Shown here one piece after another: positions 6,172 to 14,708 of a stretch of 64,000 nucleotides of DNA; positions within the stretch are counted from its first letter, which is position 1, and the number at the start of each line of letters is the position of its first letter. Origin of the DNA: Spirochaetales bacterium (GTDB lineage Bacteria; Spirochaetota; Spirochaetia; DSM-2461). The DNA is taken from the NCBI GenBank assembly GCA_016936555.1, contig JAFGXR010000114.1, forward strand, positions 1 through 64,000. The letters are read 5' to 3'. The notes under the pieces were generated by a model that was not told the DNA's origin, searched no databases, and saw nothing but the letters and a program-made list of their open reading frames with translations. The translations under genes and the position numbers were made by a program.

Positions 6172-7125
6172 TTGATTGTAAGCGTCAGCCGCAGAACAGA
6201 TATACCCGCATTCTACGGAAAGTGGTTTATAAACCGCCTGAGGGCGGGCGAAGTTCTCGTTCGCAATCCCCTTAACAGAAAACAGGTGAGTCTTATTCCC
6301 TTGAGGAAGGAGAATGTTGATTGTTTTGTTTTCTGGACGAAAGACCCCGGCCCTTTTCTCCCTTATCTTGATGAACTTGACGGTTACGGGATTCCCTATT
6401 ACTTCACCATAACAGTGACTCCCTATGGTCGGGAAATTGAGAAGAATATCCGGAGTAAAGTGGATGTTATTGCATCTATCAAGACACTGGCGGAAAGAAT
6501 CGGACAGCAACGGATTATCTGGCGCTATGACCCGGTAATTTTCAACGGGATAATGGATGTATCCTATCATCTTAAAGCCTTCGAAGCTCTCGCCTCTGAA
6601 ATGAAAAATCATACGGAAAAATGCGTTTTCAGTTTTCTGACCGAGTATGGAAAGATCGCTCCTTTTGTAAATAAGATGAATGTTCAAAGCGGAAACGGCG
6701 ATGAGAGAACGGCTCTGGTCCGCGGTATGGCGCAAATAGCCGGAAAGACCGATCTTCAACTGGCTTCCTGTGCTTTGGATGAAGATTATGATGAGTTCGG
6801 CGTCGGACACAACCGGTGTATCGATCCGCAGCTGATCGGGCGGATCTGCGGTTATCCCCTTTCCGCCGGATCGGATAAATCGCAGAGAGAGGCTTGCGGC
6901 TGTATCGAAAGCCGTGACATCGGGACCTATAATACCTGTCTTCACGGTTGTCTCTACTGCTATGCCAACAGGGATGAGCAGTCCATACGCCGCAAGGCCG
7001 GCCGGTTCAAGGCCGATTCCCCTATGCTCTGTGACTCGTTGTCGGGCGATGAACAGATCACTCCCTGCCGGAACTGCGGTTCCTTGAGAAAAGAGGATTC
7101 ACCGGAGTTTTCTTTTGAGTTTTAA
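6172..7125 (+). CDS. DUF1848 family iron-sulfur protein
   Basis: 317 aa of the DUF1848 family, which is common in anaerobes and has no assigned reaction. Features are the N-terminal S-V-S-R-R-T-D-I-P-A-F-Y-G-K-W-F, the V-F-W-T-K-D-P motif, W-R-Y-D-P near residue 120, and the C-terminal Cys cluster C-G-C-I-E-S-R-D-I-G-x-Y-x-T-C-x-H-G-C-L-Y-C-Y-A-N, which should bind an Fe-S cluster. Two more Cys (C-R-N-C-G) lie near the end. The start is TTG 6172, with AGGAG six bases upstream. It lies 72 bp after the HgcB-like gene on the same strand, so cotranscription and a functional link are possible but not shown. Confidence 0.85.
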   Translation: MIVSVSRRTDIPAFYGKWFINRLRAGEVLVRNPLNRKQVSLIPLRKENVDCFVFWTKDPGPFLPYLDELDGYGIPYYFTITVTPYGREIEKNIRSKVDVIASIKTLAERIGQQRIIWRYDPVIFNGIMDVSYHLKAFEALASEMKNHTEKCVFSFLTEYGKIAPFVNKMNVQSGNGDERTALVRGMAQIAGKTDLQLASCALDEDYDEFGVGHNRCIDPQLIGRICGYPLSAGSDKSQREACGCIESRDIGTYNTCLHGCLYCYANRDEQSIRRKAGRFKADSPMLCDSLSGDEQITPCRNCGSLRKEDSPEFSFEF

Positions 7126-7128
7126 TTA

Positions 7129-8511
7129 TCAGTCAGACGGATCGGACCAGCCGGTCCGGGGATGATGTGCGGCTGATAAAGGACAATCTCCTTCAGAGAA
7201 TTTCCCGTAGTATTCAACCGACTCTACATTCCAATTCGAAAGATCCCTGTCAAAAGATGAGGCGTCCTCAAACATCCCGTACATTTTCCGGACCGAAGTT
7301 GTATCCCACTCCGACAGATCCTGATTGAAAGCTTCTGCTTTGTAGAACATCTGGGTCATGTCTATGACAGAAGAAGTATTCCACCGGGAAAGCGGCTGAT
7401 TGAATCGATCGGTTTCGGCAAACATGTAACTCATATCGGTAACATTGGCCGTATCCCATTCCGATATATCCTGATTAAAGGCTTTTGCAGCCCAGAACAT
7501 TCCATACATAGTCCTTACGGCGCTGGTATCGAGCCCTGAGATATCCCTGTTGAATGCCCTGGTGTCTTCGAACATCCGGCTCATATCTGTGACAGAAGAT
7601 GTATCCCATGGGGAGATATCCTGATTGTAAATCAGGGCACCGTGAAACATCTGGTTCATGTCTTCGACCGATCCTGTATCCCATCGGGAAATATTTCTGT
7701 TAAAAGCCGCGGCTCCCCAGAACATCCCTTCCATCGTCTTCGCCGAGCCCGTGTCCCATGTTGAAATATCGCAATTGAAAGCTTTGGTCCGGGCAAAAAG
7801 TGTATCCATCCAGACCACATGGCTGACATCCCAATGGGAAATGTCCTGATCGAATTTCGAAGCCCCCCAGAACATGCCGGTCATGCGGATTACATGACTC
7901 GTGTCCCAATCGCCCAGAGGCTGGTTAAAGGAATGGGCATCGAGGAACATTTGTTCCATGTCGGCCACGGAGCCGGTATCCCATCGGGAAATATCCTGAT
8001 TGAATGAGTGGGCAAAAGCGAACATATGGCTCATATTTGTTACTGAACCGGTATTCCAACGGGATATGTCCTGATTGAAATGGGAATCATTCTGAAAAAG
8101 GGAACTCATATCAGTAATATAGGACGTATTGAAACCGGTCACATCGTCGCCGTTCTCAAGGGCCGCATCGAGGTCTGCCCGGGTAGGCACCCCCGGAGGG
8201 ATCCACCAGGCGTAAAGAGTCAGCGGACGGGGCTCGTGATAAGTCGCACCCGGTGAATAATTCACTCCCGTTCCGTCCGGTTCCGTATCCCATCCCCCGA
8301 ATCTGTATCCGTCATCTCTCGAGAGATCGCCGTAGTTGTCCGAAAGAATAATATAGCTGTTTTTTCCCGATTGCTGTTTTTCAGGCGCCTTACCCGAATC
8401 GGCTCCGTTCGCCAGGTATTCCACTGAATTCCATTCCGGCTCTGTACAGCCAGTCAAAGATAATACAATCAGAAGGGCAAAGATTCCCCAAGGGGTAAAC
8501 CGGGTTTTCAA
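7129..8511 (-). CDS. BspA-like (DUF285) repeat surface lipoprotein
   Basis: An exported lipoprotein: basic start, hydrophobic core, lipobox L-T-G-C. I chose TTG 8511 because AGGAG lies six bases upstream; TTG 8526 adds five residues and would put that site inside the gene. Next comes a Listeria/Bacteroides-type repeat (G-Y-R-F-G-G-W-D, then Y-S-P-G-A-T-Y), then about twelve 25-residue DUF285 units of the pattern M-x-x-M-F-x-x-A-x-x-F-N-Q-D-I-S-x-W-D-T. Such proteins are adhesins or matrix-binding surface proteins in other bacteria; a surface role is inferred. It converges with the DUF1848 gene three bases away. Confidence 0.9.
   Translation of the reverse strand: MKTRFTPWGIFALLIVLSLTGCTEPEWNSVEYLANGADSGKAPEKQQSGKNSYIILSDNYGDLSRDDGYRFGGWDTEPDGTGVNYSPGATYHEPRPLTLYAWWIPPGVPTRADLDAALENGDDVTGFNTSYITDMSSLFQNDSHFNQDISRWNTGSVTNMSHMFAFAHSFNQDISRWDTGSVADMEQMFLDAHSFNQPLGDWDTSHVIRMTGMFWGASKFDQDISHWDVSHVVWMDTLFARTKAFNCDISTWDTGSAKTMEGMFWGAAAFNRNISRWDTGSVEDMNQMFHGALIYNQDISPWDTSSVTDMSRMFEDTRAFNRDISGLDTSAVRTMYGMFWAAKAFNQDISEWDTANVTDMSYMFAETDRFNQPLSRWNTSSVIDMTQMFYKAEAFNQDLSEWDTTSVRKMYGMFEDASSFDRDLSNWNVESVEYYGKFSEGDCPLSAAHHPRTGWSDPSD
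7205..8127 (-). repeat. Tandem DUF285 coding repeats (about 75 bp unit)
   Basis: About twelve diverged tandem units of roughly 75 bp, each encoding a 25-residue BspA-type repeat ending near W-(D/N)-T. DNA identity between units is partial, so this is an old, protein-selected repeat array rather than a recent expansion. The unit reading S-G-L-D-T has lost the otherwise conserved Trp. Confidence 0.75.
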
Positions 8512-8627
8512 ACCTGTCTCCTGCAATATATTACTGATTGTTTCATATTAAACAGAATTATATGTCTGTACTTTTGATATAACAAGCGGGAAATCTATTA
8601 AACCGAGATTTTACGCCGGAAGTCCGG

Positions 8628-8655
8628 TTGTGAAATTTCTACTTGCCTGTATAAT
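8628..8655 (+). promoter_or_regulatory. Promoter of the cupin-like gene (near-leaderless)
   Basis: TTGTGA (8628-8633), 16-bp spacer, TATAAT (8650-8655). ATG 8665 starts only nine bases after the -10 and has no Shine-Dalgarno. Confidence 0.6.
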
Positions 8656-8664
8656 CTAAGTCAT

Positions 8665-9192
8665 ATGAAAAAAATAGATTTGGAAATTCCCGGATTTTAC
8701 AGCATTATCCCCATGAAAGAATTCCGCCGGACGCCCGGCGTTGAATTTCACATTCTCACGAAAGAGAATACGCCCCGCGTCGATGGAGTCGACCGGGTGA
8801 TACATAAATCCGATGCGCAGTCCCCCGGTCCGGTCGGAGATGTACTCCGGCCCTGGTATACCCATCCCCATCAGGAGGATAACCTCATCGTTCTCTACGG
8901 AAAGAGAATCGTCGATGTCTATCACCGGCCTTCCCGGACCATGATGACCTTTACGGTCACGCCCGATTATATCGAATATGAAGGGGAGGTTATTTACGAC
9001 AAGCCGGCGATTCTGGTCTGGAAAAGAAATGTCTTTCACAGAATCATCAGCGGGAAAGAGGGATCGGCCTCTCTCAATCTGGCAACGAGATATGAGGGCT
9101 TTGATGTAAAAACCAATTTCAGCATTTACGACCTGGATACCGAAACGGGGAAGTTTCATGTTATCCGGAAAGGGGAGCTTGACCAGTTTTAA
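8665..9192 (+). CDS. Cupin-like conserved hypothetical protein
   Basis: 175 aa, cytosolic, no signal peptide. The central block W-Y-T-H-P-H-Q-E-D-N-L-I-V-L-Y-G, then V-D-V-Y-H, and later W-K-R-N-V-F-H-R, looks like the His-containing strands of a cupin or epimerase-like jelly roll, which would bind a metal or sugar ligand. I do not recognise a named family. The gene is monocistronic by position: BspA-like lipoprotein upstream on the other strand, YciO 161 bp downstream with its own -10. The promoter sits so close that the transcript would have almost no leader. Confidence 0.7.
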   Translation: MKKIDLEIPGFYSIIPMKEFRRTPGVEFHILTKENTPRVDGVDRVIHKSDAQSPGPVGDVLRPWYTHPHQEDNLIVLYGKRIVDVYHRPSRTMMTFTVTPDYIEYEGEVIYDKPAILVWKRNVFHRIISGKEGSASLNLATRYEGFDVKTNFSIYDLDTETGKFHVIRKGELDQF

Positions 9193-9353
9193 AGAAGATA
9201 ATCCGATGAATCTCCCTATTTATCATAGAGGTTCGTCAGTTTTTCAATTACTGCATCTCTCTCAGTATCCCGAATACGTCCGGAATTCTCTTTCGGATTC
9301 AAATGGATTTTTTAAGCTTCCCTTCTTTTTAACTGTGATACATAATATCACTC

Positions 9354-9986
9354 ATGATTGAGTATGTTCAGCCCCACGACCCCGATGACCGCATTATTAA
9401 AAAAGCCGTTTCCATTCTCGAAGAAGGCGGCATCATAGCCTATCCGACTGACTCAAGCTGGGGAATCGGCTGCTCCAGCGAATCGGCTAAAGGGCTGGAA
9501 AGGCTCTCGCGGCTGAGGGAAGATAAGAAAACGCAATTCTCCCTTATCTGTTCCAGCATCAGCCAGATGAGCACCGTCGCCAATATCGATAATCAGAGTT
9601 TCCGGATCATAAAGCAGAATACTCCCGGTCCTTTTGTCTTTGTTCTCAAAGCGATCCGGAAAGTTGAGAAAATGATAGGGGAGAAGAGGGCGGAAGTCGG
9701 CTTGAGAATTCCGGCCCACGAAATCCCGAAACGTCTGGTCGATGTTCTCGGCGCCCCTCTTTTTTCCATAACAGCCAGTAAGGACATGATGGATGTCTAT
9801 GGCCTGGACGCGGAATATCCCGAGGAAAATCTTCTGGAATGCGGTTGGGAACTGGAGAACATCAGAGGCATCGATTTGATCATCGATTCCGGCGAAGCTC
9901 TTGAAAAAAGCCTCTCTACCGTTCTGCGCCTCGATGGAGGGGTTGTGGAAGTCCTGCGCTACGGCGACGGTAAGCTGGAAGAATAA
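9354..9986 (+). CDS. yciO: YciO/Sua5/YrdC-family protein (L-threonylcarbamoyladenylate synthase-like)
   Basis: 210 aa, a single YrdC domain. The motif Y-P-T-D-S-S-W-G-I-G-C near residues 31-41 aligns with the nucleotide-binding P-T-D-T/S-x-Y-G-L segment, followed by K-T-Q-F-S-L-I-C (the K-R-P-x-x-x-P-L region), the central T-P-G-P-F-V-F-V-L, and V-G-L-R-I-P. The lack of K-R-P and the overall length point to YciO rather than TsaC. Established: the family binds ATP and RNA, and TsaC makes threonylcarbamoyl-AMP for tRNA t6A; YciO activity is less clear. A CATAAT -10 ends seven bases before ATG 9354 with no ribosome site, another leaderless candidate. Confidence 0.88.
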   Translation: MIEYVQPHDPDDRIIKKAVSILEEGGIIAYPTDSSWGIGCSSESAKGLERLSRLREDKKTQFSLICSSISQMSTVANIDNQSFRIIKQNTPGPFVFVLKAIRKVEKMIGEKRAEVGLRIPAHEIPKRLVDVLGAPLFSITASKDMMDVYGLDAEYPEENLLECGWELENIRGIDLIIDSGEALEKSLSTVLRLDGGVVEVLRYGDGKLEE

Positions 9987-9990
9987 TCTT

Positions 9991-10917
9991 TCACAATCTC
10001 CAGTTTCTCTTTATTCTTCTGCTCTGGCTTAACAGTACTCCGAGGATAACCACTATCGCCGCGCCGGTCTGTACCGGATTCAGTCCTTCCCCGATCAGTA
10101 TCCAGCCGAAAAGAATCGCCGTTACGGGAACCAGATTGATAAAAACCGATGCTTTGGATGCCGGCAAATGACTCATGCCCCAATTGTAAAGGGCAAAGGC
10201 TCCCAGAGAGACAAAAACACCCATGTAGACCAGTAAAATAATCAGTTCAGGCGTCCAGATTTCCCGGCTTGTCCGGAACAGCGAAAAGGCTGCCGGACTG
10301 AAGAAAATAAAACCCGTTACCATCTGCATGGCCGTCAGCGTGAAGGGGCTGTACCGCCCGCTCATTTTTTTCACGATGACCATATTGGCAGCGCCGAAAA
10401 CCATGGCCAGAAATTCAAGGCTGTTCCCCAGGACGGGATTGGATGCCTGGTTTCCCGAGCTCTGGCTGAGAGTCAGAACGACAACCCCTCCGATGGAGAG
10501 AACCATTCCCGCGACGGTTTTAATGCCGATCGTCTCTTTGAGAAACATCCAGGCGCCGAGGGCGACGAGAACGGGAACAACGGCAGCAACGACGCCGGCC
10601 TGGGAAGAGGTCGTATAAACCAGGGCGTTGGACTCGAAGAAGAAATAGAGACAGGGCTGAAACAGAACCATGGGAATCAGCAGCTTCCAGTCGCCTTTCC
10701 GGTAGTGGCGGGGATAGAGTTTTCCTGCGAAGGGAAGAATCGCCAGTACGGCAAAAATCTGCCGGATCCAGACGAGCTGTCCCGGCTCTAATGAACGTAA
10801 AGCGACTCTGGTTCCCGCAAAGGAACTCCCCCAGAGTATGACGGCGCCCATTATGGCGGTTATGGGCAGAAGAATGCTTTTCACTTCCTGTTTCAAGGGT
10901 TCTCTTATCTCATCCAT
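9991..10917 (-). CDS. EamA-family (DMT) transporter
   Basis: Inner-membrane transporter, 308 aa, with ten predicted helices in two EamA repeats. The first repeat has I-L-W-G-S-S-F-A-G-T-R-V-A and the second L-G-A-F-A-L-Y-N-W-G-M-S, with A-S-K-A-S-V-F-I-N-L-V-P-V as the conserved late helix. DMT members export metabolites such as amino acids or drugs; the substrate is not predictable here. It converges with yciO four bases away. A TATATT -10 ends six bases upstream of ATG 10917, no Shine-Dalgarno is visible, and the transcript may be leaderless. Confidence 0.9.
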   Translation of the reverse strand: MDEIREPLKQEVKSILLPITAIMGAVILWGSSFAGTRVALRSLEPGQLVWIRQIFAVLAILPFAGKLYPRHYRKGDWKLLIPMVLFQPCLYFFFESNALVYTTSSQAGVVAAVVPVLVALGAWMFLKETIGIKTVAGMVLSIGGVVVLTLSQSSGNQASNPVLGNSLEFLAMVFGAANMVIVKKMSGRYSPFTLTAMQMVTGFIFFSPAAFSLFRTSREIWTPELIILLVYMGVFVSLGAFALYNWGMSHLPASKASVFINLVPVTAILFGWILIGEGLNPVQTGAAIVVILGVLLSQSRRIKRNWRL

Positions 10918-10963
10918 AGGCTGAATATACCGGGAATGGAAAAGAAAGTATTGTAAATAAATG

Positions 10964-11767
10964 CTATTTTGATAAAAAATACTGGCGCGGTGTGGCTCCG
11001 GTGAATTTTCTGAATGTATTGGTAAAATGGCTTTGATCGGTAAAGCCTGTTTTCATGGCAATTTCCGCTGGACTTATCCCTTTCATGATTAACTCCCTGG
11101 CTTTCTCCACTCTTTTAAGGGTCAAGTACTGATGGGGTGTCATGCCTGTCGCCGCTTTGAATAACCTTAGAAAATGATAGGGACTGTAACTGCTGATTTC
11201 CGCCATTTCTTCCAGCGGCACATTCCTGTTCAGATTATCCGATATATATTCTCTGGTTCTGTCAACGGCCGGATTATCATTGCTGAGAGTTGTACTCCCG
11301 ACTCCCGGGTAACTGTAATGATCCGACAGATAGCCTGTAAAAGCTGTCAGGGAGATTTCCTTAGCCAGGGGTTCAATGTCCTTACCGATTGAATTGTAGA
11401 GATCGATAAAGAGATTTTTCAGTCGGAGATCTCCGGAAATGATATTGGCGAATTGCCTTATGCTCCCGTCTCTTTTCAGAAAAGAGCTGTCCAGATATAT
11501 CATCCTGTACGAAGTAGACCCGTATTTGTTAGGTTCTCCGGAATGCATTTCTCCCGGATTGATTATCGCCAGTTCTCCGGGCTGAACAAGACTGGCGCTC
11601 CTGCTTCTTCCGTTCCAGTAGCTGCCGCCTTTTTCCATCAGGCTGACAGCGTAAAGGTTTTCATGGCTATGACGGGGAAAGACGTGCAGGCTGTTTCTGA
11701 CGGAACAGCATTCTATCCCTTCGATGGAAGAGTCTCTTATGAATCTGACTTCGTTACCGGCCTTCAT
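10964..11767 (-). CDS. AraC-family transcriptional regulator
   Basis: 267 aa. The N-terminal AraC-binding cupin includes P-R-H-S-H-E-N-L-Y near residue 31 and L-A-I-I-N-P-G-E-M-H-S-G-E-P. The C-terminal double HTH includes L-E-E-M-A-E-I-S-S-Y-S-P-Y-H-F-L-R-L-F-K, G-M-T-P-H-Q-Y, and I-A-M-K-T-G-F-T-D-Q-S-H-F with F-R-K-F-T-G-A-T-P-R-Q-Y. This is the layout of effector-sensing activators. It is the last gene of a minus-strand operon (1-bp gap to the AEC gene), so it probably controls the operon's transporters. Confidence 0.92.
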   Translation of the reverse strand: MKAGNEVRFIRDSSIEGIECCSVRNSLHVFPRHSHENLYAVSLMEKGGSYWNGRSRSASLVQPGELAIINPGEMHSGEPNKYGSTSYRMIYLDSSFLKRDGSIRQFANIISGDLRLKNLFIDLYNSIGKDIEPLAKEISLTAFTGYLSDHYSYPGVGSTTLSNDNPAVDRTREYISDNLNRNVPLEEMAEISSYSPYHFLRLFKAATGMTPHQYLTLKRVEKARELIMKGISPAEIAMKTGFTDQSHFTNTFRKFTGATPRQYFLSK

Positions 11768-11768
11768 T

Positions 11769-12728
11769 TCAGATCACCGGTACAAGCTTCGATAAAACCG
11801 GAATTATAAGCAGAAGCGAGAAGTAGGAGAAAAGCCACATGGAGTTGGCCATATCCAGGTTCAGTTTATATACCGAAGGGGGAACCAGCGCGACAAACGC
11901 GACGGGCATGGATGACAGGATAAGAACGGTTTTAAGCGGAAGGCCTCCAGCTATCGTATGCAGCCCGAAAAGAAAAGAGAGGCTAACCATCAGAACCGGT
12001 AGGATAAGCGATTTTATCAAGATGATGGACAGAGCTTCTCTCCAGTATTTTCCCACAGCCCCCAGCCTCATGCCCAGGCCGATGGAGAAGATCAGGAAAT
12101 AGGTTCCCAGGGGAACGAGAATTCCGTTTATCCGTTCAAAAAAATCGGGACGGCTCAGTCCGGAGAAATTGAGAAGAACTCCCGCGGCCATGCTCAGGAG
12201 GGACATGATGACGAAGGGATCGACAAACATTTTCTTCAGCGTCTCTTTCATGCTTTCCGAATCTCCGGCGGTATAACTGCACTTCCTGGCATAGGGAAAG
12301 CCGAAACCGAAATACCAGATTTTTTCAAAAAACATATAGAAGGAGGCCAGCGCAAAAGCTTCTTCTCCCAGCAGGAGAAAGCAGATCAGCCCTCCGATGG
12401 AACCGAGATTGGTGAAGCCTCCGGAAACGAAAAAGACCGCGCCGTCCCGTTTGTCCTTTTTCATCAGCCGGGCAATGCCCAGCGCCATGAAGGAACCGGC
12501 GGCCAGAGCGGATATCCCGATAAAGGGAAGGGCAATGATTTTGAGATTTCGTATCGGGGCGATCCAGATGCTGGTGGCGACTGTAAAAGGTATGAAGCCG
12601 GCGATAACCAGTTTCTGGAGGAAGATTCGGATTTTTCCGTTTCTTTCACCGGTCAAAAACTGTTTGGCTCCGTATCCTAAGGCAAGAAAGAGAAAAATCA
12701 TAAGTAAATAGGAGACCATGCTGTTCAT
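11769..12728 (-). CDS. AEC-family (auxin efflux carrier) transporter
   Basis: 319 aa, about ten membrane helices arranged as an inverted repeat with the kinked helix G-G-F-T-N-L-G-S-I-G-G (residues about 105-115) and the matching S-S-M-P-V-A-F-V-A-L-V-P-P late helix, both typical of AEC carriers. Bacterial members move dicarboxylates such as malate, or related anions. It sits between a TSUP permease and an AraC regulator with 1-bp gaps, so it belongs to one operon with the aldo/keto reductase. Substrate unknown. Confidence 0.87.
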   Translation of the reverse strand: MNSMVSYLLMIFLFLALGYGAKQFLTGERNGKIRIFLQKLVIAGFIPFTVATSIWIAPIRNLKIIALPFIGISALAAGSFMALGIARLMKKDKRDGAVFFVSGGFTNLGSIGGLICFLLLGEEAFALASFYMFFEKIWYFGFGFPYARKCSYTAGDSESMKETLKKMFVDPFVIMSLLSMAAGVLLNFSGLSRPDFFERINGILVPLGTYFLIFSIGLGMRLGAVGKYWREALSIILIKSLILPVLMVSLSFLFGLHTIAGGLPLKTVLILSSMPVAFVALVPPSVYKLNLDMANSMWLFSYFSLLLIIPVLSKLVPVI

Positions 12729-12729
12729 A

Positions 12730-13488
12730 TCAGAAAAACTCCTTCCAGATAATTCTGGCTATTGTGGCTGCCACGACTATGAGGAAAAATACCCGGATAA
12801 ACTTCGTGCTGTGTTTTATCACCAGGTGGGATCCCGTCCAGGCTCCGGCTATCTGTCCCGATCCCATAAACAGGCCTGCGAGAAAAACAACCTTTCCCCC
12901 CATGATAAAAACGGCGAGCGATACGATATTGCTGGTGAAATTCATAATCTTCGTGGTTCCCGTCGCTTTTTTCAGGTTCAGGCCCAGAAGAACGACCAGG
13001 GCGATCGTCCAGAACGATCCGGTCCCGGGACCGAAAAAGCCGTCGTAAAAACCGAGCAGCAGACCGAAAACCGGATAGAATATATAGCGGGCCATGCCGA
13101 CCTGGCGATCATTGGCTCCCAGATCGGGGCTGAACAGCGTATAGAGAAAGACAGCCAGAAGAAAAAGCGGTATTGCTTTCATCAGGAAATCGGCTTCGAT
13201 CATCTGGATGAGGATCGTTCCCGCCGCCGCGCCGGCAAAAGTGAAGAGAACGCCGAGCCATGTCTCTTTCAGGGTGAAAAGCCCTTTCCGGTAATAGCGC
13301 CAGGCCGAGGTCACGCTTCCGAAACTGGCCTGGAATTTATTGGTACCCAGCGCCAGATGAGGCGGCAGCCCCAGGGAGAGGAGTACGGGAACGGTAATGA
13401 TGCCTCCGCCTCCGGCTATGGAATCGACGAAGCCCGCCAGAAAGCCGGTCGCCGCCATAATCAGGGCTGTCAGTAAAGTAATTTCCAT
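12730..13488 (-). CDS. TSUP (TauE/SafE) family anion permease
   Basis: 252 aa, eight helices. The diagnostic first half is present: G-F-L-A-G-F-V-D-S-I-A-G-G-G-G-I-I-T-V-P, L-G-T-N-K-F-Q-A-S-F-G; the second half repeats as G-F-Y-D-G-F-F-G-P-G-T-G-S-F and A-T-G-T-T-K-I-M-N-F-T-S-N. This is the YfcA-like TSUP group, linked to sulfite, sulfoacetate or other organic anion movement across the inner membrane. Its start (13488) abuts the aldo/keto reductase stop and its stop is one base from the AEC start, so translation is coupled. Confidence 0.93.
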   Translation of the reverse strand: MEITLLTALIMAATGFLAGFVDSIAGGGGIITVPVLLSLGLPPHLALGTNKFQASFGSVTSAWRYYRKGLFTLKETWLGVLFTFAGAAAGTILIQMIEADFLMKAIPLFLLAVFLYTLFSPDLGANDRQVGMARYIFYPVFGLLLGFYDGFFGPGTGSFWTIALVVLLGLNLKKATGTTKIMNFTSNIVSLAVFIMGGKVVFLAGLFMGSGQIAGAWTGSHLVIKHSTKFIRVFFLIVVAATIARIIWKEFF

Positions 13489-14616
13489 CTATGCTCCGAG
13501 GGCCAGATGGCTCTCTTTCAACTGTTTTCTTATTTCGATTTTCTGGGGGCATTTGGTTTCGCAGAGGCCGCAGTCCGTACAGGCGTCGGCTCTCTTCCCT
13601 TTGACCCACTGATTGGTTCCGATCTCCGCGTATCCTTTTTTCGCGAAGTCGGTAATACCGTAAATCTTATGGTAGTTCATCATTTTAAAGATATGGGGAA
13701 TATTGACTTCCGCAGGACAGGGCATACAGTAGTTGCATCCCGTACAATAGAGGTCGGCCAGCTTGCCGTTTTTCTCCATCAGTTCGGAAATGGCAGCGGC
13801 CTCATCGGCGGCCAGCTCCGCTCTTTCCTCTGAAACAGAAGCGTTTTCCCGCACCATGTCGATGTTTTCCATCCCCGAAAGGGCACAGTCGATATGGGGA
13901 TTGGAGAAGACATATCTCAGGGCCAGTTCCACGCTGCTTTTCACCTTGATTCCCAGAGATTCGGTTACTTCCTCCGGCAGACCGGCGACTCTACCGCCGC
14001 CCAGAGGACCCATGACGATGACGCCCAGACCTTTTTCCGCTGCGTAGGCAATAGCCTCGCTGTTGCTTCTGTCGATGAGGTTGTACTGGCAGAGAACCGA
14101 TTCGAAATGTCCCAGATCGATCAGTTTGATCATATTTTCCGGTTTATCGTGAAAGGAGAAGGCTATGTGGTGGATCAGTCCCTCTTCCTTCGCTTTTTTC
14201 GCTTCTTCCAGCCATCCCGTTTTCTCATCGATTTCCAGAAACCCGTCGTAGCCGATGCCGTGGAAATGGTAGAGATCGAGATAGTCCGTATCGAGGCGCT
14301 TCAGCTGCTCTTTGAGAAATTTCGTGTAGTCGCCCGGTTCCTTGACCAGATGGCTGGGGCACTTGGTGGAGAGGTAGATTTTATCGCGAAACGATTTGAT
14401 CGCCTTTCCGACGGCTTCCTCGCTCTGGAAGTCATTGTAAAACCAGGCCGTATCGAAATAATTGACACCCAGCCTGTAGGCTTCGGCCATCATCCCGTTT
14501 ACTTTTTCCTGATCGACGATCTTCTTATCGCCATTATCGATCATCGGCAGGCGCATGCAGCCGAATCCCAGAGATGAAATTTCGATTCCCGTATTTCCCA
14601 GCGGTCTGTATATCAT
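13489..14616 (-). CDS. Aldo/keto reductase with C-terminal ferredoxin domain
   Basis: 375 aa. An AKR barrel (G-F-G-C-M-R-L-P, N-Y-F-D-T-A-W-F-Y with the catalytic Tyr, the K-C-P-S Lys, L-Y-H-F-H, V-M-G-P-L-G-G-G-R) is followed by a 4Fe-4S ferredoxin part with C-T-G-C-N-Y-C-M-P-C-P and C-T-D-C-G-L-C-E-T-K-C-P. This two-part architecture is frequent in anaerobes; the cofactor and carbonyl substrate are not assigned. It is the first gene of a four-gene operon with TSUP, AEC and AraC, which suggests uptake or export of an organic acid or sulfonate coupled to its reduction. It is divergent from sbcB. Confidence 0.92.
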   Translation of the reverse strand: MIYRPLGNTGIEISSLGFGCMRLPMIDNGDKKIVDQEKVNGMMAEAYRLGVNYFDTAWFYNDFQSEEAVGKAIKSFRDKIYLSTKCPSHLVKEPGDYTKFLKEQLKRLDTDYLDLYHFHGIGYDGFLEIDEKTGWLEEAKKAKEEGLIHHIAFSFHDKPENMIKLIDLGHFESVLCQYNLIDRSNSEAIAYAAEKGLGVIVMGPLGGGRVAGLPEEVTESLGIKVKSSVELALRYVFSNPHIDCALSGMENIDMVRENASVSEERAELAADEAAAISELMEKNGKLADLYCTGCNYCMPCPAEVNIPHIFKMMNYHKIYGITDFAKKGYAEIGTNQWVKGKRADACTDCGLCETKCPQKIEIRKQLKESHLALGA

Positions 14617-14692
14617 GAATGAACTCCTGTTGAAATTTGTATGGGAAATGGTAACCTATCTGTTCTCTCTGTTCAATCATTACAAGAGCCTG

Positions 14693-14698
14693 TATAAT
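14693..14698 (+). promoter_or_regulatory. -10 box of sbcB (near-leaderless)
   Basis: TATAAT, embedded in GCCTGTATAATC, the same 12-mer found at the 8665 promoter. It ends ten bases before ATG 14709. A -35 of TGTTCA (14670-14675) at 17 bp is weak. No Shine-Dalgarno is present. Confidence 0.45.
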
Positions 14699-14708
14699 CG
14701 AAAGCACT

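Noticed and set aside
5671-6945. Long antisense ORF (424 codons, minus) over the ferredoxin and DUF1848 genes
   Set aside because: The plus frames hold clear Fe-S motifs and families; the antisense product has no recognisable domain or ribosome site.
7205-8127. CRISPR-like repeat array
   Set aside because: The regular 75-bp spacing comes from protein-coding DUF285 units with no constant repeat or unique spacers.
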